Source: Palsa-504 sp963819785 (lineage in GTDB: Bacteria > Actinomycetota > Actinomycetes > Streptosporangiales > Streptosporangiaceae). Taken from it: a DNA stretch of 64,000 bases. A program made the position numbers and the translations under genes. This document shows, piece after piece, positions 17,661 to 26,088 of this stretch (position 1 is its first letter; each line of letters opens with the position of its first letter). A model generated the notes under the pieces. The model did not search any database. It saw only the letters and a list, made by a program, of their open reading frames with translations, and had not been told where the DNA came from. Where the stretch lies: contig CAWFXW010000002.1 of the NCBI GenBank assembly GCA_963819785.1, positions 124,001-188,000 on the forward strand, read 5' to 3'.

Positions 17661-19649
17661 TTAACTTACCACCGCCTGGCCACCGCCTTCGATGGCGACC
17701 ACGGCCAGGCAGCCGCCGCCAGAGTTCTGGACCACCCAGTAATCACCAACGTAGGTCGTGAACCCAGTCGACGAGCCCGGCACCAGCGTTGCTTCGTTCA
17801 CGATCGCGCCGCTCGGGTCGATGTAGGAGATCTGCACATCCGCTGAGCTGTGGTCGACGAAGCTGAACTGCACCGACGCGCCGTTGGAGGAATGAACCGC
17901 CCCTTGTTCCCCGCAGGATTCCTCGCGGCCGCCGCTGACGCTGACACTGTACGTAGTTGGCTGAGTCCGCTTGGGCGTTGGTTTCGGCGTCGGTTTGGGG
18001 CTGGATTTTGCCGTGGATTTCGGTGAGGATCCAGTCGAGGACGGCACTGATCCTGGTGCGGTGGTCGGCGCCTGCGTGGCCGCGTCCTGCGTGGCCGGGT
18101 GCGTACTTGACCGCCCGGACGACGCGACCGAGGAAACGGGTGAGGTCCTGGCTGACGACGACGGCTGGGACGTCGCCGACTGGGCCGCCGCCGGTACGCC
18201 GAGCGGAGCGGCGACCGATCCGCTGGCTGGCCCGTGCGCCGCCGATGCGTGGCTGGAGCCGCTCACGGCCAGTCCGGTCGCGACCGATCCGATCACGATC
18301 ACCGCAGCCGCCGCGGCGAGCACTAGCGGCCTTTCCAGGCGGCGGCGGCGCGGCCTGGCCGGGAGGTCCCCGCCCGCGGTCGGTCCGGCCGTCACTGCCG
18401 GAACGAGCGCCGCCGCGAGCTCGGGAGCGGCGGTCTGGCCCTCCCGTGGAGCAGTCTGAACCTCCGCAGCGGCCACCTCGCCGTTGGGCGCAATCGTGTC
18501 CGGCTCCGGGACCGCCTCTTCGGCCTGCATGGGTAGCGCCTCAGCCTCAGCGTCAGCCTCCGCCTCAATCTCGGCGGATGGCGTTTCCGGCTCCTGGGGC
18601 GGCGCCGTGGGCTCCGGGGGGGCGGTCTCGGCTCTGGCCGCGATGAGGGCTGAGTTCCCGGTGATGGTCGGCGGGTCATCGGGTGACGCCTCAGCTTCAG
18701 CTTCAGCTTCAGCTTCGGCTTCAGCTTCAGCTTCAGCTTCGGCTTCGGATGGCGACGGCTCGACGGCCGCCTGCGCCGTACCGTCAGAAGGGAACGCTCT
18801 GGTGATGGGATCGGGCAGCCAGCCCGTGGCCGGCTGGACGGCTTCAGCTTCGGCCAGCAGGTCATGCGCCGTGGGTCGCTGGCTCGGATCCTTGGCCAGG
18901 CACCGCTCGATGAGCGGCCGGATTTCATCCGGCACCCGGTCCAGGCGCGGCGGGGCATGAACAACGCGGTAGACCAGCGCAGCGGTCGACCCGCTGCCGA
19001 AGGGCGGCTCGCCGCTTGCGGCGAAGGCCACGACCGCACCGAAGCTGAATATGTCGCTGGGCAGACCGACCTCATTGCCCTCGGCTTGTTCCGGGGACAT
19101 AAAGCCGGGCGAGCCGATCACGAAGCCCGCACGCGTCATCGAGGTTGCCTCTGCCGCGCGGGAAATCCCGAAGTCGATAACGCACGGTCCGTCCTTGCCC
19201 AGCAGCACGTTGGAGGGCTTGAGGTCACGGTGGACCACACCCGCGGCGTGGATCGCGGCCAGGCTTTCGGCCAGCCCGGCGGCCAAAGCCAGCACCGAGT
19301 TGAGAGGCAGTGGTCCGTGGTCGTGGACGGCCTCGGATAGCGAAGGCCCGGCGACGTAGGCGGTGGCCAGCCATGGTTCCGGGGCATCGACGTCTGCGTC
19401 GACCACCATGGCCGTGAAAAGGCCACTTACCTTCCTGGCGGCGGCGACCTCCCTCCGGAACCGCACCCGGAAGTGCGGATCAGCGGCCAGTTCACTGCGG
19501 ATGACCTTCACCGCCACGGGCCTGCCGCCCGCCGAACGACCCAGGAACACCCGGCCCATCCCGCCGTCACCCAGCTGTCCGACCAGCCGGTACGGCCCGA
19601 TGACCCGGGGATCCGTAGGCCGGAGCTCCCGCAACACGCCAATCCCCAC
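17661..19649 (-). CDS. PknB-type membrane Ser/Thr protein kinase
   Basis: A 662-residue protein. The kinase domain spans residues about 15-275, with the glycine loop LGDGGMGRV, catalytic Lys K48 (VAVKV), HRDLKPSN (D142) and DFG (159-161), followed by SPGFMSPEQ in the activation segment. A low-complexity linker at about 295-430 includes a long Ala-Glu alternation. One membrane helix (about 447-467) follows, then a Ser/Thr/Pro-rich extracellular stalk and a ~90-residue beta-type C-terminal domain. All catalytic residues are present. It probably senses envelope cues. It is followed by a small secreted PknH_C-like gene on the same strand, perhaps functionally linked. Confidence 0.9.
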   Translation of the reverse strand: MGIGVLRELRPTDPRVIGPYRLVGQLGDGGMGRVFLGRSAGGRPVAVKVIRSELAADPHFRVRFRREVAAARKVSGLFTAMVVDADVDAPEPWLATAYVAGPSLSEAVHDHGPLPLNSVLALAAGLAESLAAIHAAGVVHRDLKPSNVLLGKDGPCVIDFGISRAAEATSMTRAGFVIGSPGFMSPEQAEGNEVGLPSDIFSFGAVVAFAASGEPPFGSGSTAALVYRVVHAPPRLDRVPDEIRPLIERCLAKDPSQRPTAHDLLAEAEAVQPATGWLPDPITRAFPSDGTAQAAVEPSPSEAEAEAEAEAEAEAEAEAEASPDDPPTITGNSALIAARAETAPPEPTAPPQEPETPSAEIEAEADAEAEALPMQAEEAVPEPDTIAPNGEVAAAEVQTAPREGQTAAPELAAALVPAVTAGPTAGGDLPARPRRRRLERPLVLAAAAAVIVIGSVATGLAVSGSSHASAAHGPASGSVAAPLGVPAAAQSATSQPSSSARTSPVSSVASSGRSSTHPATQDAATQAPTTAPGSVPSSTGSSPKSTAKSSPKPTPKPTPKRTQPTTYSVSVSGGREESCGEQGAVHSSNGASVQFSFVDHSSADVQISYIDPSGAIVNEATLVPGSSTGFTTYVGDYWVVQNSGGGCLAVVAIEGGGQAVVS
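18689..18751. repeat. Hexanucleotide repeat (GAAGCT) in the kinase linker
   Basis: About ten consecutive 6-bp units of GAAGCT/GAAGCC (read on the minus strand) encode an Ala-Glu dipeptide run. A shorter degenerate run lies near 18,540-18,580. Units are multiples of three, so slippage would lengthen or shorten the linker without breaking the frame. Confidence 0.85.
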
Positions 19650-19775
19650 CCAACGTCAGTAATAACGCGTCTGGCGCGTTATTGTCCGCAGCAATCCTAT
19701 TGGTCCGATGTGTGCAATGCCTAGGCACGCGACGCCGCTGCGCCGATGAGCACCGGCCCGCTCCGTGGCGGTCAA

Positions 19776-20495
19776 CTAGTGATGCCGATAAAGCGCCTGG
19801 ATCCGCTGAATCAGGGTGCGCATGAGCGCCGGAGAGGGCTCGTCGTTGGTCCCGCTGTAGTTCCACAGGCTGTACACATCCGCGCCGGCGAGGACGTATA
19901 GCACGTTGAAGTAGAACGGCTTTATGTAATGGCCGGAGAAGGAGGCGGTCTCGGTGACCACGAAAGCCCGGTAGCCGCTGACCTTGGTATTCACGACCGA
20001 GAGGGTAGAGACCGAGGCGGTCACGCCAAAGGCGGGTTCGGTGAAGGACCGGCAGGAGACATACTTTGCCCGTGCTTGGTTGTAGATCGTGGTAGCCGAT
20101 GCGGTAGTCGCGAACTGAAGCACATCCTCGTAGCCGCCCGCAATGCTGTTCGGGTACATCGCGGCCGCGTTCGGGTTGGTGTACACCAAGTCCGCGCCCG
20201 CTGTGTCGCCGAGGAACCCGAAAAAGACGTGGCTCTCGAAATAGCTGCAGCTCAGGCTGGGTATGTGCTTGGTGGCACGGGTTGAATCCAGCTTGGGCCC
20301 GGTGTCAGAGTGGGCAGCGCTTGTGAAGCCTGACCCGAAGGCGGAGGCCGGCAGCAAGGCGGCCTGCAGCTTCGACCCGCTAACCTGCGGCGGCGGTGCG
20401 GGCTTGTGCCCGAGCGGCTGAGCGGCCGCTGAGCCCGCCGTGGCGAACGATAGCGCCGCGGCAGCGGCGACGACGGTAACCAACCTGAACTTCAT
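19776..20495 (-). CDS. Secreted PknH_C-like sensor domain protein
   Basis: A 239-residue protein with a cleavable signal peptide (MKFRLVTVVAAAAALSFA, then GSAAAQP). The mature part resembles the extracellular PknH_C domain: LLPASAFGSGF near the start, conserved Cys pairs (LSCSYFES and YVSCRSF), and a C-terminal NVLYVLAGADVYSLWNY strand. The start is ATG 20495, preceded by GGGGAGGG at 5 bp. It is probably an envelope-associated binding domain that may work with the adjacent kinase. The ligand is unknown. The confidence in secretion is higher than in the domain name. Confidence 0.6.
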   Translation of the reverse strand: MKFRLVTVVAAAAALSFATAGSAAAQPLGHKPAPPPQVSGSKLQAALLPASAFGSGFTSAAHSDTGPKLDSTRATKHIPSLSCSYFESHVFFGFLGDTAGADLVYTNPNAAAMYPNSIAGGYEDVLQFATTASATTIYNQARAKYVSCRSFTEPAFGVTASVSTLSVVNTKVSGYRAFVVTETASFSGHYIKPFYFNVLYVLAGADVYSLWNYSGTNDEPSPALMRTLIQRIQALYRHH

Positions 20496-20736
20496 CTGTC
20501 CCTCCCCAGGAGCGTGGGTCGCCAAGCCTCCCGTCGGACATAACGACCTAAACGCTTATGAGCATAGATAGCACACTAAAATACGGACGGACAGGTTACT
20601 TTTCCGTGAAGGTTGAGCGCCCCCGTAAAGAGGCAGGTCGCCGGGAATACCGCCAACGGCCAAAGCTCGCATATCGGACATAGCGGAATATATAGATAAA
20701 CTGGCGCATTATGCGCTAGTTCAGACGCCGAGCTTA

Positions 20737-21150
20737 TTAGCCGACACGACCGGGCCACTCCGAGCCGATCAGCAGCCGTTCCTTGATCCGCAGCCCGGCC
20801 GCGCCGATGGCGGCCTCGGTGCGGGCCGGATCGGCGCTGTCCGGCACCACGCCCATGGTGGCCCAGAGCCAGGTGGCCTCCCGGGGTTCCAGCAGCTCCG
20901 ATCCGAACATCTGGTAGACGAGCACGTGGCCGCCCGGCCGGTGCACCCGCCGGAACTCCGCGTAGGCGCGCGGCAGGTCCCGGACGTGGACCAGGACGTC
21001 ACGGCACTAAACCAGATCCGCCGTGCCCGGGCCGAGGCGGGCGACGAGGTTGTAGAGCAGACCCGGGCAACGCGGCTCCAGGCTCTGGTCGAGGACGGCC
21101 GAGAACTCCTCCTCGATCCGCGGGTACGCATCATAGGCCTGCTCGAGGGA
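20737..21150 (-). pseudogene. Truncated SAM-dependent methyltransferase with an in-frame TAG
   Basis: The reading frame gives EEEFSAVLDQSLEPRCPG, then GPGTADLV, a TAG (minus strand, 21007-21009), then CRDVLVHVRDLPRAYAEFRR and PGGHVLVYQMFGSELLEP. This is the C-terminal two thirds of a class I methyltransferase whose usual Trp before CRDVL is replaced by amber. The N-terminal SAM-binding part is missing. It is a decayed gene; readthrough is not expected. Confidence 0.6.
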
Positions 21151-21170
21151 TCACGCCACGGGTCGTCCTC

Positions 21171-21557
21171 CTAGCGGTTGAGGAACTGGCTGGCCAGGGC
21201 GGGCGGCGCGCAGGACAGCCAGCCGTCGGTCACCGCCTCCCGCAGGGCCGCGGCGGAGACCTTCCCGAGCTGGATCAGGACCGCGGAGTACCCGTCGAAA
21301 TGCGAGATGGTGAAGAACGAGTCGGGATGGGCGGCGAGCATGGCCTCCTTCTCGCCCAGGTCCGCGACGCGGACGGCCAGGATGGGCCCGGCCGGCGGGG
21401 TCTGCTCGCCGAACCGCCGCAGGTCCGCCTTGCTGAACGGGCGTTCCCAGGCGAAGGCCTTACGCGCCACGAACCAGGTCCGGTTGCCGTGCCGCTCGCC
21501 CTCGGTCACGTCGGGCAGCGCCAGGGCCAGTTCGGCTACGTCGTCTATAGTCGCCAC
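21171..21557 (-). CDS. MmcQ/YjbR-family protein
   Basis: A 128-residue protein. It has the MmcQ/YjbR fold features: ELALALPDVTEGERHGNRTWFV at the N-terminus, WERPFSKADLRRFG, and FFTISHFDGYSAVLIQLGKV near the C-terminus. The family has a double-wing CyaY-like fold with suggested DNA binding but no settled function. The gene looks intact. It is divergent from the cysteine-hydrolase-like gene, with 43 bp between starts. Confidence 0.8.
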   Translation of the reverse strand: MATIDDVAELALALPDVTEGERHGNRTWFVARKAFAWERPFSKADLRRFGEQTPPAGPILAVRVADLGEKEAMLAAHPDSFFTISHFDGYSAVLIQLGKVSAAALREAVTDGWLSCAPPALASQFLNR

Positions 21558-21600
21558 CCTGGTACGGTAACCGCCGGAGTCTTATTAGGAGCAGATCAGC

Positions 21601-22161
21601 ATGACCTCAACCGCGCTGCTCGTCATGGACGTCCAGCAAGGTATCGTCGACCGCTTCGGCGGCGACAACGGGTACCTGCCACGGCTGGCGACCGCGGTGC
21701 AGGCCGGGCGCGGCGCCGGGATCGGGGTCATCTACGTAGTCGTCGGGTTCCGGGCCGGGCATCCCGAGGTCAGCGAGCGCAACAAGAGCTTCGCGGCCGT
21801 CGCCGGGACCGGCCGGTTCGCCGACGGCGACCCGGGTGCGGCCATCCATCCCGCCGTGGCGCCCGCGGCCGGCGACGTCATCGTCACCAAGCGCCGGGTC
21901 TCCGCGTTCACCGGCAGCGACCTGGAGGTGGTGCTGCGCGCGGCCGATGTCGAGCACCTGGTGCTGACCGGCATCGCCACCAGCGGCGTGGTGCTCTCGA
22001 CCCTGCGCCAGGGCGCCGACCTGGACTACCGGCTCACCGTCCTGGCTGACGGGTGCCTGGACGCCGACCCCGAGGTGCACCGGGTGCTGACCGAGAAGGT
22101 ATTTCCCCGGCAGGCCGACGTCCTGAGCATCGCCGAGTGGGTCAGCTCCAGGTCATTTTGA
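21601..22161 (+). CDS. Isochorismatase-fold hydrolase lacking the catalytic Cys
   Basis: A 186-residue protein of the isochorismatase-like superfamily. The catalytic Asp is in LLVMDVQ (D10) and the Lys in VTKRRVSAF (K97). The usual Cys motif (G-x-x-T-[DE]-x-C-V) reads GIATSGVV, so the nucleophile position is Val (about V130). A GIATSGVVLS subgroup is known to me in actinobacteria, so this is probably not an isolated mutation. Activity is uncertain. The stop lies 20 bp inside the convergent acetyltransferase gene. Confidence 0.75.
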   Translation: MTSTALLVMDVQQGIVDRFGGDNGYLPRLATAVQAGRGAGIGVIYVVVGFRAGHPEVSERNKSFAAVAGTGRFADGDPGAAIHPAVAPAAGDVIVTKRRVSAFTGSDLEVVLRAADVEHLVLTGIATSGVVLSTLRQGADLDYRLTVLADGCLDADPEVHRVLTEKVFPRQADVLSIAEWVSSRSF

Positions 22162-23086
22162 TCTCTCGTCCGAAATTGACCCAGCCGGCACGCTGGAAGG
22201 CGTTCGCCATGGGAGTGTTGCCGAGGTCTGTGGAGGCGCGGATACGCGGGACGTCGTGCCGGGCGAGGATGCGCGTGCCCTCGGCGAGGATGTCGTTGAT
22301 GTAGCCGTTGCCGCGATACTCGGGCAGCACGGCAAGATAGGCGATGATCGGGTTGTAGTCGTTGCGGGCCGGGATCACGAACCCGGCCGGCGTGCCCGCG
22401 GGCAGGGTTGCGATCTGCCACCAGTCCTTCGGGCTGGTGTAGCGTGCGATCTCGCCCTGGTAGTGACTGACGGCCGCGTCGCGGGCGGACATCCTGGTCA
22501 GCTGGTCCCTGCTGTGCGCATCCAGGGTTCCGTCCAGGGCCCGGGTCATCAGGGTCAGCAGTTCCCCGGCGTCCTGGACCGGCCGGAAGACAAGGCGCCT
22601 GCCAGGGGCGGGAACCGGGGTTCCCGGGCGCCATTCCAGGCGGAGCCGCTCAACGAACAGCCGGGCACCGGTGCGCTCCAGTATCGTCATCCGGTCCTGG
22701 ACGGCTCGCCTGGTCTGGGCGCTCTCGCGCCACGCGGGCGGGACGAAGCGGCTGTATTGCGGCCGGGGAGATCCGGCCGGAAGGGCGGCTGCCATCGCGG
22801 TGTGCAAGAGCCGCACGCCGACGCTCAGCCGTCCGGGATCGGGCAGGTTGTCGTCGATGTCGAGAACGTCCAGCAGGAATGGTGTGTCATCTCCCGGCCG
22901 GCTCCACCAGGCGACCCTGGCCAGCAGCCGGTCACCTCGCAGCGCCGCCCACATCCATTCCGGCCGCCGACGGCCCTGGGCCAGGTCGCCGGCGAATTCC
23001 TCGTTGAGGACGTAGGGCAATTGGTTGAAAAGGCCGAGTTCTTCGCGTCCGGCGATCGGACGCATGATCAGGTTATCCAGGTCCAC
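22142..23086 (-). CDS. GNAT-family N-acetyltransferase
   Basis: A 314-residue protein. The C-terminal half has the GNAT acetyl-CoA site: YLAVLPEYRGNGYINDIL (the Q/RxxGxG/A loop region) and ASTDLGNTPMANAFQRAGW. The N-terminal half contains a second, degenerate GNAT-like region (WMWAALRGDRLLARVAWW), so it may be a tandem two-domain GNAT. The start ATG 23086 is reasonable. The substrate is unknown. The gene is intact and convergent with the isochorismatase-like gene. Confidence 0.8.
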   Translation of the reverse strand: MDLDNLIMRPIAGREELGLFNQLPYVLNEEFAGDLAQGRRRPEWMWAALRGDRLLARVAWWSRPGDDTPFLLDVLDIDDNLPDPGRLSVGVRLLHTAMAAALPAGSPRPQYSRFVPPAWRESAQTRRAVQDRMTILERTGARLFVERLRLEWRPGTPVPAPGRRLVFRPVQDAGELLTLMTRALDGTLDAHSRDQLTRMSARDAAVSHYQGEIARYTSPKDWWQIATLPAGTPAGFVIPARNDYNPIIAYLAVLPEYRGNGYINDILAEGTRILARHDVPRIRASTDLGNTPMANAFQRAGWVNFGREIKMTWS

Positions 23087-23442
23087 GGTTCAGGCACGCT
23101 CCGGTGGAAGGCGCCCGCCCGCTCCGGGGTCAGCCGCGGTCCGCGGCCCCGGAGGAGACAAGCGCGGTGATCATGGGGATCATGGGCCTATCCCTCCTCT
23201 CGATGTCGTGACCCGCTGTCCCGCGGGGTTCAGCCATAACGTCTACCCGGTCCCGCCCTGGCCGGCAATCCGTTTTTGATGTCCGAGATCGTGCTCCGTG
23301 CCGAGGACCGCGGTCGGCGTCGGGCGAGCCCTGGTTGCCGAAGTCGGCGAACGTGCTGAGGGTGAGCTCGCCGCCGAGCCGTGATGTGAGCGGGACCAGG
23401 CCACCCCCAGGCCAGCTCTGTTGGAGGTGGTCCGGGAACGGA
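23087..23442. other. Intergenic region without a recognisable gene
   Basis: About 355 bp between the acetyltransferase start and the MFS terminator repeats. No frame with coding character, no tRNA and no clear promoter was seen. Confidence 0.5.
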
Positions 23443-23495
23443 GTGAAACCCCGGATTCACTGCACTAGAGGGTGGTGAAACCCCGGTTTCATCAC
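23443..23495. terminator. Duplicated GTGAAACC-type inverted repeat at the end of the MFS gene
   Basis: Two hairpins 32 bp apart: GTGAAACCCCGGATTCAC at 23443-23460 and a better one at 23475-23495 pairing GTGAAACC with GGTTTCA(T)CAC. The second overlaps the last codons of the MFS gene. Probably a transcription terminator pair acting on the minus strand, although no T-run follows. Confidence 0.4.
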
Positions 23496-24950
23496 ATTGG
23501 GACGGGGGCGGGACGGGGGGGACGGGGGCGGGACGGGGGCGGGACGGGGGCGGCGAAGGGTTAGGGCGGTGAGGGCGCCGGCGAGGGACAGGACGGCGGA
23601 TACGGCCAGGGCCGGGCGGTAGCCGCTGGTGACGGCGGCGGCTGAGGACAGGCTGCCGTGGGCGTTGAACACGGTGGTGGCGACGGCGATGCCGAACACG
23701 GCGCCGAACTGCTGCATGGTGTTCAGCACGCCCGCGGCCCGGCCCAGCGACGACGGGCGGACCGCGTTCAGGCCCGCGGCCGAGACGGACGGCAGGGCCA
23801 TCGAGATGCCGACGCCGGCGATCAGTAGCGGGGCGACATAGGCGGCGTAGCCCGCCGAGCCGGCGGCCAGGCCCACGATCCAGGCGAAACCGGCCGCCTG
23901 CAGGATCAGCCCCGGGACGATCAGCGGGCGGGCGCCGACCTTGTCGCAGACCAGGCCCGCGATGGGCGCGACGACCATGGGCGTGGCGGTCCAGGGCAGG
24001 AAGCGCAGCCCGGTGCCCAGCGGTGAGTCCCCCAGCGCGAACTGGAAGAACTGGCTGGTGAGGAACGCCGCCGAGTAGATCGCCGCGGCCATCAGGAACT
24101 GCGTGACCACCGCCGCGGAGAAGCTGGCCGAGCGGAACAACCCGAGCGGAATCATCGGCTCGGCGGTGCGCCGCTCCCAGGCCAGGAAGGCGGCGATCGC
24201 GGCCAGGCCCGCGACCAGCCCGGCCAGGGTCTGGGCACTGCCCCAGCCGTCCTGGCCGGCCTGGACCAGGCCCCAGGTCAGGGCGCCCGCTCCCGCCGCG
24301 ACAAGGACCAGCGCGGGGAGGTCGAGCCGGGATACGGGTCCCCGGCTGTCGGGCAGGCGCAACCAGGATCCGGCCACGGCGGCCAGGCCGACCGGCACGT
24401 TGACCCAGAAGATCCAGTGCCAGTCCAGGCCCTGGGTGACCGCCCCGCCGATCAGCGGGCCGCTGGCCACGGCCAGCCCGGCCACGCCGCCCCAGATGCC
24501 GATCACGGCGCCGCGCCGCTCGGCCGGAAACGCCGAGGTCAGCAACGTCAGGCCCAGGGGCATGATGATCGCGGCGCCGATGCCCTCCACGGCGCGGCAG
24601 GCGATCAGCGCCCCCACGTCCGGGGCCAGCGCGCAGGCGGCTGAGGCCACGGTGAACACGGACAGGCCGAGCAGGTACATGCGGCGCCGCCCGATCAGGT
24701 CGCCGAGCGCCGCGGCGGTGATGATGCCGGCCCCGAAGGCCAGCACGTAGGCGTTGACCGTCCACTGCAGGGTCCCGACGTTGCCGCCAAGCTCGCGGTG
24801 GATGGAGGGCAGCGCGGTCACCACGACCAGGGTGTCCAGCGCCACCATGAAGTAGGCCACCGAGGTGAGCAGGACGGTCAGCACCCGGCCGGAGGCACCG
24901 GGACCTGGCCGCTCGACCGGTACGGCGGCGACGTTGATGATGTCAGTCAT
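23457..24950 (-). CDS. MFS transporter, DHA2 (14-TM drug:H+ antiporter) type
   Basis: About 497 residues with 14 predicted helices. DHA2 markers are ALDTLVVVTALPSIHRELG in TM1, LGDLIGRRRMYLLGL in loop 2-3 (motif A) and GPLIGGAVTQGLDWHWIFWVNVPVG in TM5 (motif C). The C-terminal tail is Pro/Arg-rich. The start is taken at ATG 24950 (MTDIINV); an in-frame GTG at 25040 is possible, and neither has a strong ribosome site. It is divergent from an ECF sigma gene 134 bp away, and that arrangement is repeated immediately downstream. Confidence 0.85.
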   Translation of the reverse strand: MTDIINVAAVPVERPGPGASGRVLTVLLTSVAYFMVALDTLVVVTALPSIHRELGGNVGTLQWTVNAYVLAFGAGIITAAALGDLIGRRRMYLLGLSVFTVASAACALAPDVGALIACRAVEGIGAAIIMPLGLTLLTSAFPAERRGAVIGIWGGVAGLAVASGPLIGGAVTQGLDWHWIFWVNVPVGLAAVAGSWLRLPDSRGPVSRLDLPALVLVAAGAGALTWGLVQAGQDGWGSAQTLAGLVAGLAAIAAFLAWERRTAEPMIPLGLFRSASFSAAVVTQFLMAAAIYSAAFLTSQFFQFALGDSPLGTGLRFLPWTATPMVVAPIAGLVCDKVGARPLIVPGLILQAAGFAWIVGLAAGSAGYAAYVAPLLIAGVGISMALPSVSAAGLNAVRPSSLGRAAGVLNTMQQFGAVFGIAVATTVFNAHGSLSSAAAVTSGYRPALAVSAVLSLAGALTALTLRRPRPAPVPPPSPPSRPRPNVMKPGFHHPLVQ

Positions 24951-25084
24951 GCTCGGGTAGACACGGGCGGGCGGCGAAAGGGCCGGATGGGCGGCGAGCG
25001 CCCGGTTTGCCGGGCCGGCGGTGTCCATACCGGTGACCACGTCGGGCGCGACGCCCAGGGAAGAAGTGATGCGGGGATGCGAAC

Positions 25085-26088
25085 ATGGCCACGGATCTGA
25101 TCGACCGCGCGCAGGCCGGAGACGAGCAGGCCTTCCGCGAGCTGGTCGAGCCCTATCAGCACGAGCTCGAGGTGCACTGCTACCGGATCCTGGGCTCCGC
25201 GCAGGACGCGCAGGACGCCCTGCAGGAGACGCTGCTCGCCGCCTGGCGGGGCCTGGGCGGTTTCGAGCAGCGCAGCTCGCTGCGCACCTGGCTGTACCGG
25301 ATCGCCACCACCCGCAGCCTGAACGCGCTGCGGTCGGCTAGCAGGCGCCCGGCCATGGACTGGCCCAGCCGGGACGTCGAACCGCCCGACCCCACCCGGC
25401 TGGGCGAGGTGTCCTGGCTCGAGCCGTACCCGGACGCGCTGCTGGCCGAGCTGCCGGACGACGCGCCAGGCCCGCTGGCGCGATACGAGGCCCGGGAGGC
25501 GATCTCGCTGGCGTTCGTCACCGCCTTGCAGCTCCTGCCGCCGCGGCAGCGCGCGGCGCTGATCCTGCGCGACGTGCTTGGCTTTCGCGACCGCCGAGGC
25601 GGCACAGATCCTGCAGGCCAGCGAGCAGTCGGTGGCCAGCGCGGTCAAGCGCGCCCGGGCCACCCTGGCCCGTGAGCTGCCGCCGCCCGGGCAGGAGGCG
25701 CCGCCCCCGCACTCCGGCCGCCGAGCAGCGGCTGGTGGCGCGGCTGACCCAGGCGTTCGAGGCGGGGGACGTGGCCGGCATCGTGGCCCTGCTGACCGAG
25801 GACGCCTGGCTGCGGATGCCGCCGGTGCCGCTGGAGTACCAGGGCCGGGAGCTGGCCACGCGGTTCCTCACCCTGACCTTCCGCCGGGGGCGGCGGTACC
25901 GGCTCTTCCCCACCCGGGCCAACGGCCAGCCGGCCTTCGGCGTGTACGTGCGGGACCCGCACGCCGCCGTGCTGCACGCCAACGGGCTGATCGTGCTGAC
26001 CCTGGCCGGCGACCAGGTCAGCACGATCACCCGGTTCGACGCTAGTGTGCTGCCCCGCTTCGGGCTGCCCCGGTCGCTTCCCGCGTGA
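25085..26088 (+). pseudogene. ECF sigma factor with SnoaL-like C-terminal domain, two frameshifts
   Basis: Three frame segments join into one sigma factor of about 330 residues. Sigma region 2 (EPYQHELEVHCYRILGSAQDAQDALQE), linker and region 4 start (LLPPRQRAALILRDVLGF) are in the first frame. TAEAAQILQASEQSVASAVKRA (region 4 HTH) is in the second. A SnoaL/NTF2 domain (RLVARLTQAFEAGDVAGIVALL to FGLPRSLPA) is in the third. Breaks lie near 25,580-25,600 and 25,700-25,720 in G/C runs. The order matches SigJ/SigG-like ECF factors whose SnoaL domain modulates activity. The 3' end overlaps the convergent MFS gene. Confidence 0.75.

Noticed and set aside
18540..18751. Possible small CRISPR array in the kinase gene
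   Set aside because: The repeat unit is only 6 bp and in frame, encoding an Ala-Glu linker.
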